This document shows, one piece after another, positions 5,690-6,217 of a stretch of DNA of 6,217 nt. Location of the stretch: positions 1 to 6,217 of the forward strand of contig CAZDYI010000112.1 of the NCBI GenBank assembly GCA_964509765.1, given 5' to 3'. The position numbers and the translations under genes were made by a program. The notes below the pieces were generated by a model. The model did no database searches, was not told the origin of the DNA, and saw nothing but the letters and a program-made list of their open reading frames with translations. Within the stretch, counting starts at the first letter, position 1; every line of letters begins with the position of its first letter. Source of the stretch: CAZDYI01 sp964509765 (GTDB lineage Bacteria > Pseudomonadota > Gammaproteobacteria > Tethybacterales > Tethybacteraceae).

Positions 5690-6217
5690 AAGTCGCGCAG
5701 GTCGAGCCGTCCGCGCGCCTTGCGCGCGGCAAGGACGTCCATCGAGTGCCACGCGCCGAACTCGGCGACCGCGGCGCCGTGGTCGCCGTCCATAAGTATG
5801 AAGTGGTGCTCGAGGCCGTGGCCCATGACGGTTGCGACCACGTCCCCAAGGGAGGCCTTCTCGCCGTCGATCACGAAGTCCCGCAGCCATCCGCGGCTGC
5901 CGGTGAAGCCCGGCACGTCCCTGGATGCAACGTCTGCGCTCATCGAAAACAGCGCGGATCCGCCGCGCGAGATCCTGAACACCGTGACCGGCCCGTCGCG
6001 GAACTCGTAGTCGGCGATGGCGCCGGTTGCCGCGCCCTTTTCCGTTCCCCTCCCGAGCATCGGGTGGTTGATCCACCGCGCGCCGCCGTCGCCGGCGAGG
6101 TGCAGCGGCCCGCCGCCTCCGTGCCAGACAAGCAGCGAGCCGTCCTCGAGGTCGGGCTCGGTCATGTCCAGCAGGCAGCCTGTTCTGCCGCCCATTGCGA
6201 GGGCGGCAAGCAGGGTC
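5686..6217 (-). CDS. L-fucose isomerase-like protein, C-terminal part (partial)
   Basis: The minus-strand frame stays open to the right edge. The ATG at 6195-6193 is internal: the preceding codons continue a helix (TLLAALAMGGRTG) expected in the middle of the C-terminal half of sugar isomerases. About 177 codons are visible of a protein that in this family is usually 400-590 residues. Similarity to L-fucose/L-arabinose isomerase-like C-terminal domains is seen in LVWHGGGGPLHLA, which corresponds to the WHCGxxPLSLA segment with Cys replaced by Gly; in GPVTVFRISRGG; and in LEHHFILMDGDHGAAVAEF near the end. The His pair (codons 5803-5808) probably contains the metal-binding His of the aldose-ketose isomerase site. 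The other metal ligands (Glu and Asp) would lie outside the window. Members interconvert aldoses and ketoses, but many are uncharacterised. It is convergent with the operon, so it is not co-transcribed with it. Confidence 0.7.
   Translation of the reverse strand, partial: TLLAALAMGGRTGCLLDMTEPDLEDGSLLVWHGGGGPLHLAGDGGARWINHPMLGRGTEKGAATGAIADYEFRDGPVTVFRISRGGSALFSMSADVASRDVPGFTGSRGWLRDFVIDGEKASLGDVVATVMGHGLEHHFILMDGDHGAAVAEFGAWHSMDVLAARKARGRLDLRDF

Noticed and set aside
5720..6010. A plus-strand open frame opposite the isomerase-like gene.
   Set aside because: Its translation shows no motif or ribosome binding site, while the opposite strand has a recognisable isomerase pattern.
6193..6195. 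The minus-strand ATG at 6195 as the start of the isomerase-like gene.
   Set aside because: The frame continues to the right edge and the visible part matches only the C-terminal portion of the family, so the gene is cut by the window rather than being a small stand-alone protein.

Overview
The window is a high-GC bacterial chromosomal segment, densely packed with genes. It holds a tightly coupled plus-strand operon of five genes and, facing it, the 3' part of one minus-strand gene. There are no RNA genes, mobile elements, CRISPR arrays or intergenic regions of any size; the largest gap between genes is 12 nt. GC-rich third positions, strong purine-rich ribosome binding sites, a GTG start and frequent AGG arginine codons suggest a high-GC lineage such as Actinobacteria or Chloroflexi. 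That is a weak inference, and no taxonomic marker is present.

Layout: (1) positions 3-1022, a thiolase-superfamily protein whose N-terminus lies outside the left edge. The usual nucleophilic Cys is Gly, and the His of the GHP motif is Ala. (2) 1024-1422, a small DUF35-type zinc-ribbon/OB-fold protein. (3) 1419-3101, an AMP-forming acyl-CoA synthetase. (4) 3098-4594, an NAD(P)-dependent aldehyde dehydrogenase. (5) 4607-5689, a nucleoside-hydrolase-superfamily protein with an internal insertion. (6) 5686-6217 on the minus strand, the C-terminal part of an L-fucose isomerase-like protein, open at the right edge.

The first four genes are separated by 1 nt or overlap by 4 nt. Together they resemble an aldolytic acyl-CoA side-chain-shortening module. 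A thiolase-like protein without thiolase catalytic residues, paired with a DUF35 partner, is the architecture of the steroid side-chain retro-aldolase Ltp2-ChsH2(DUF35) and of the bile-acid Sal aldolases. An aldehyde dehydrogenase and a CoA ligase would then oxidise the released aldehyde and re-activate the acid. The acyl-CoA dehydrogenase and hydratase such a route needs are not in the window and would have to lie elsewhere, perhaps upstream. The substrate cannot be read from the sequence. The nucleoside-hydrolase-like gene is joined to this operon with its own strong ribosome binding site, and its link to the pathway is unclear. Its stop codon interlocks with that of the convergent isomerase-like gene in a single CTAG.
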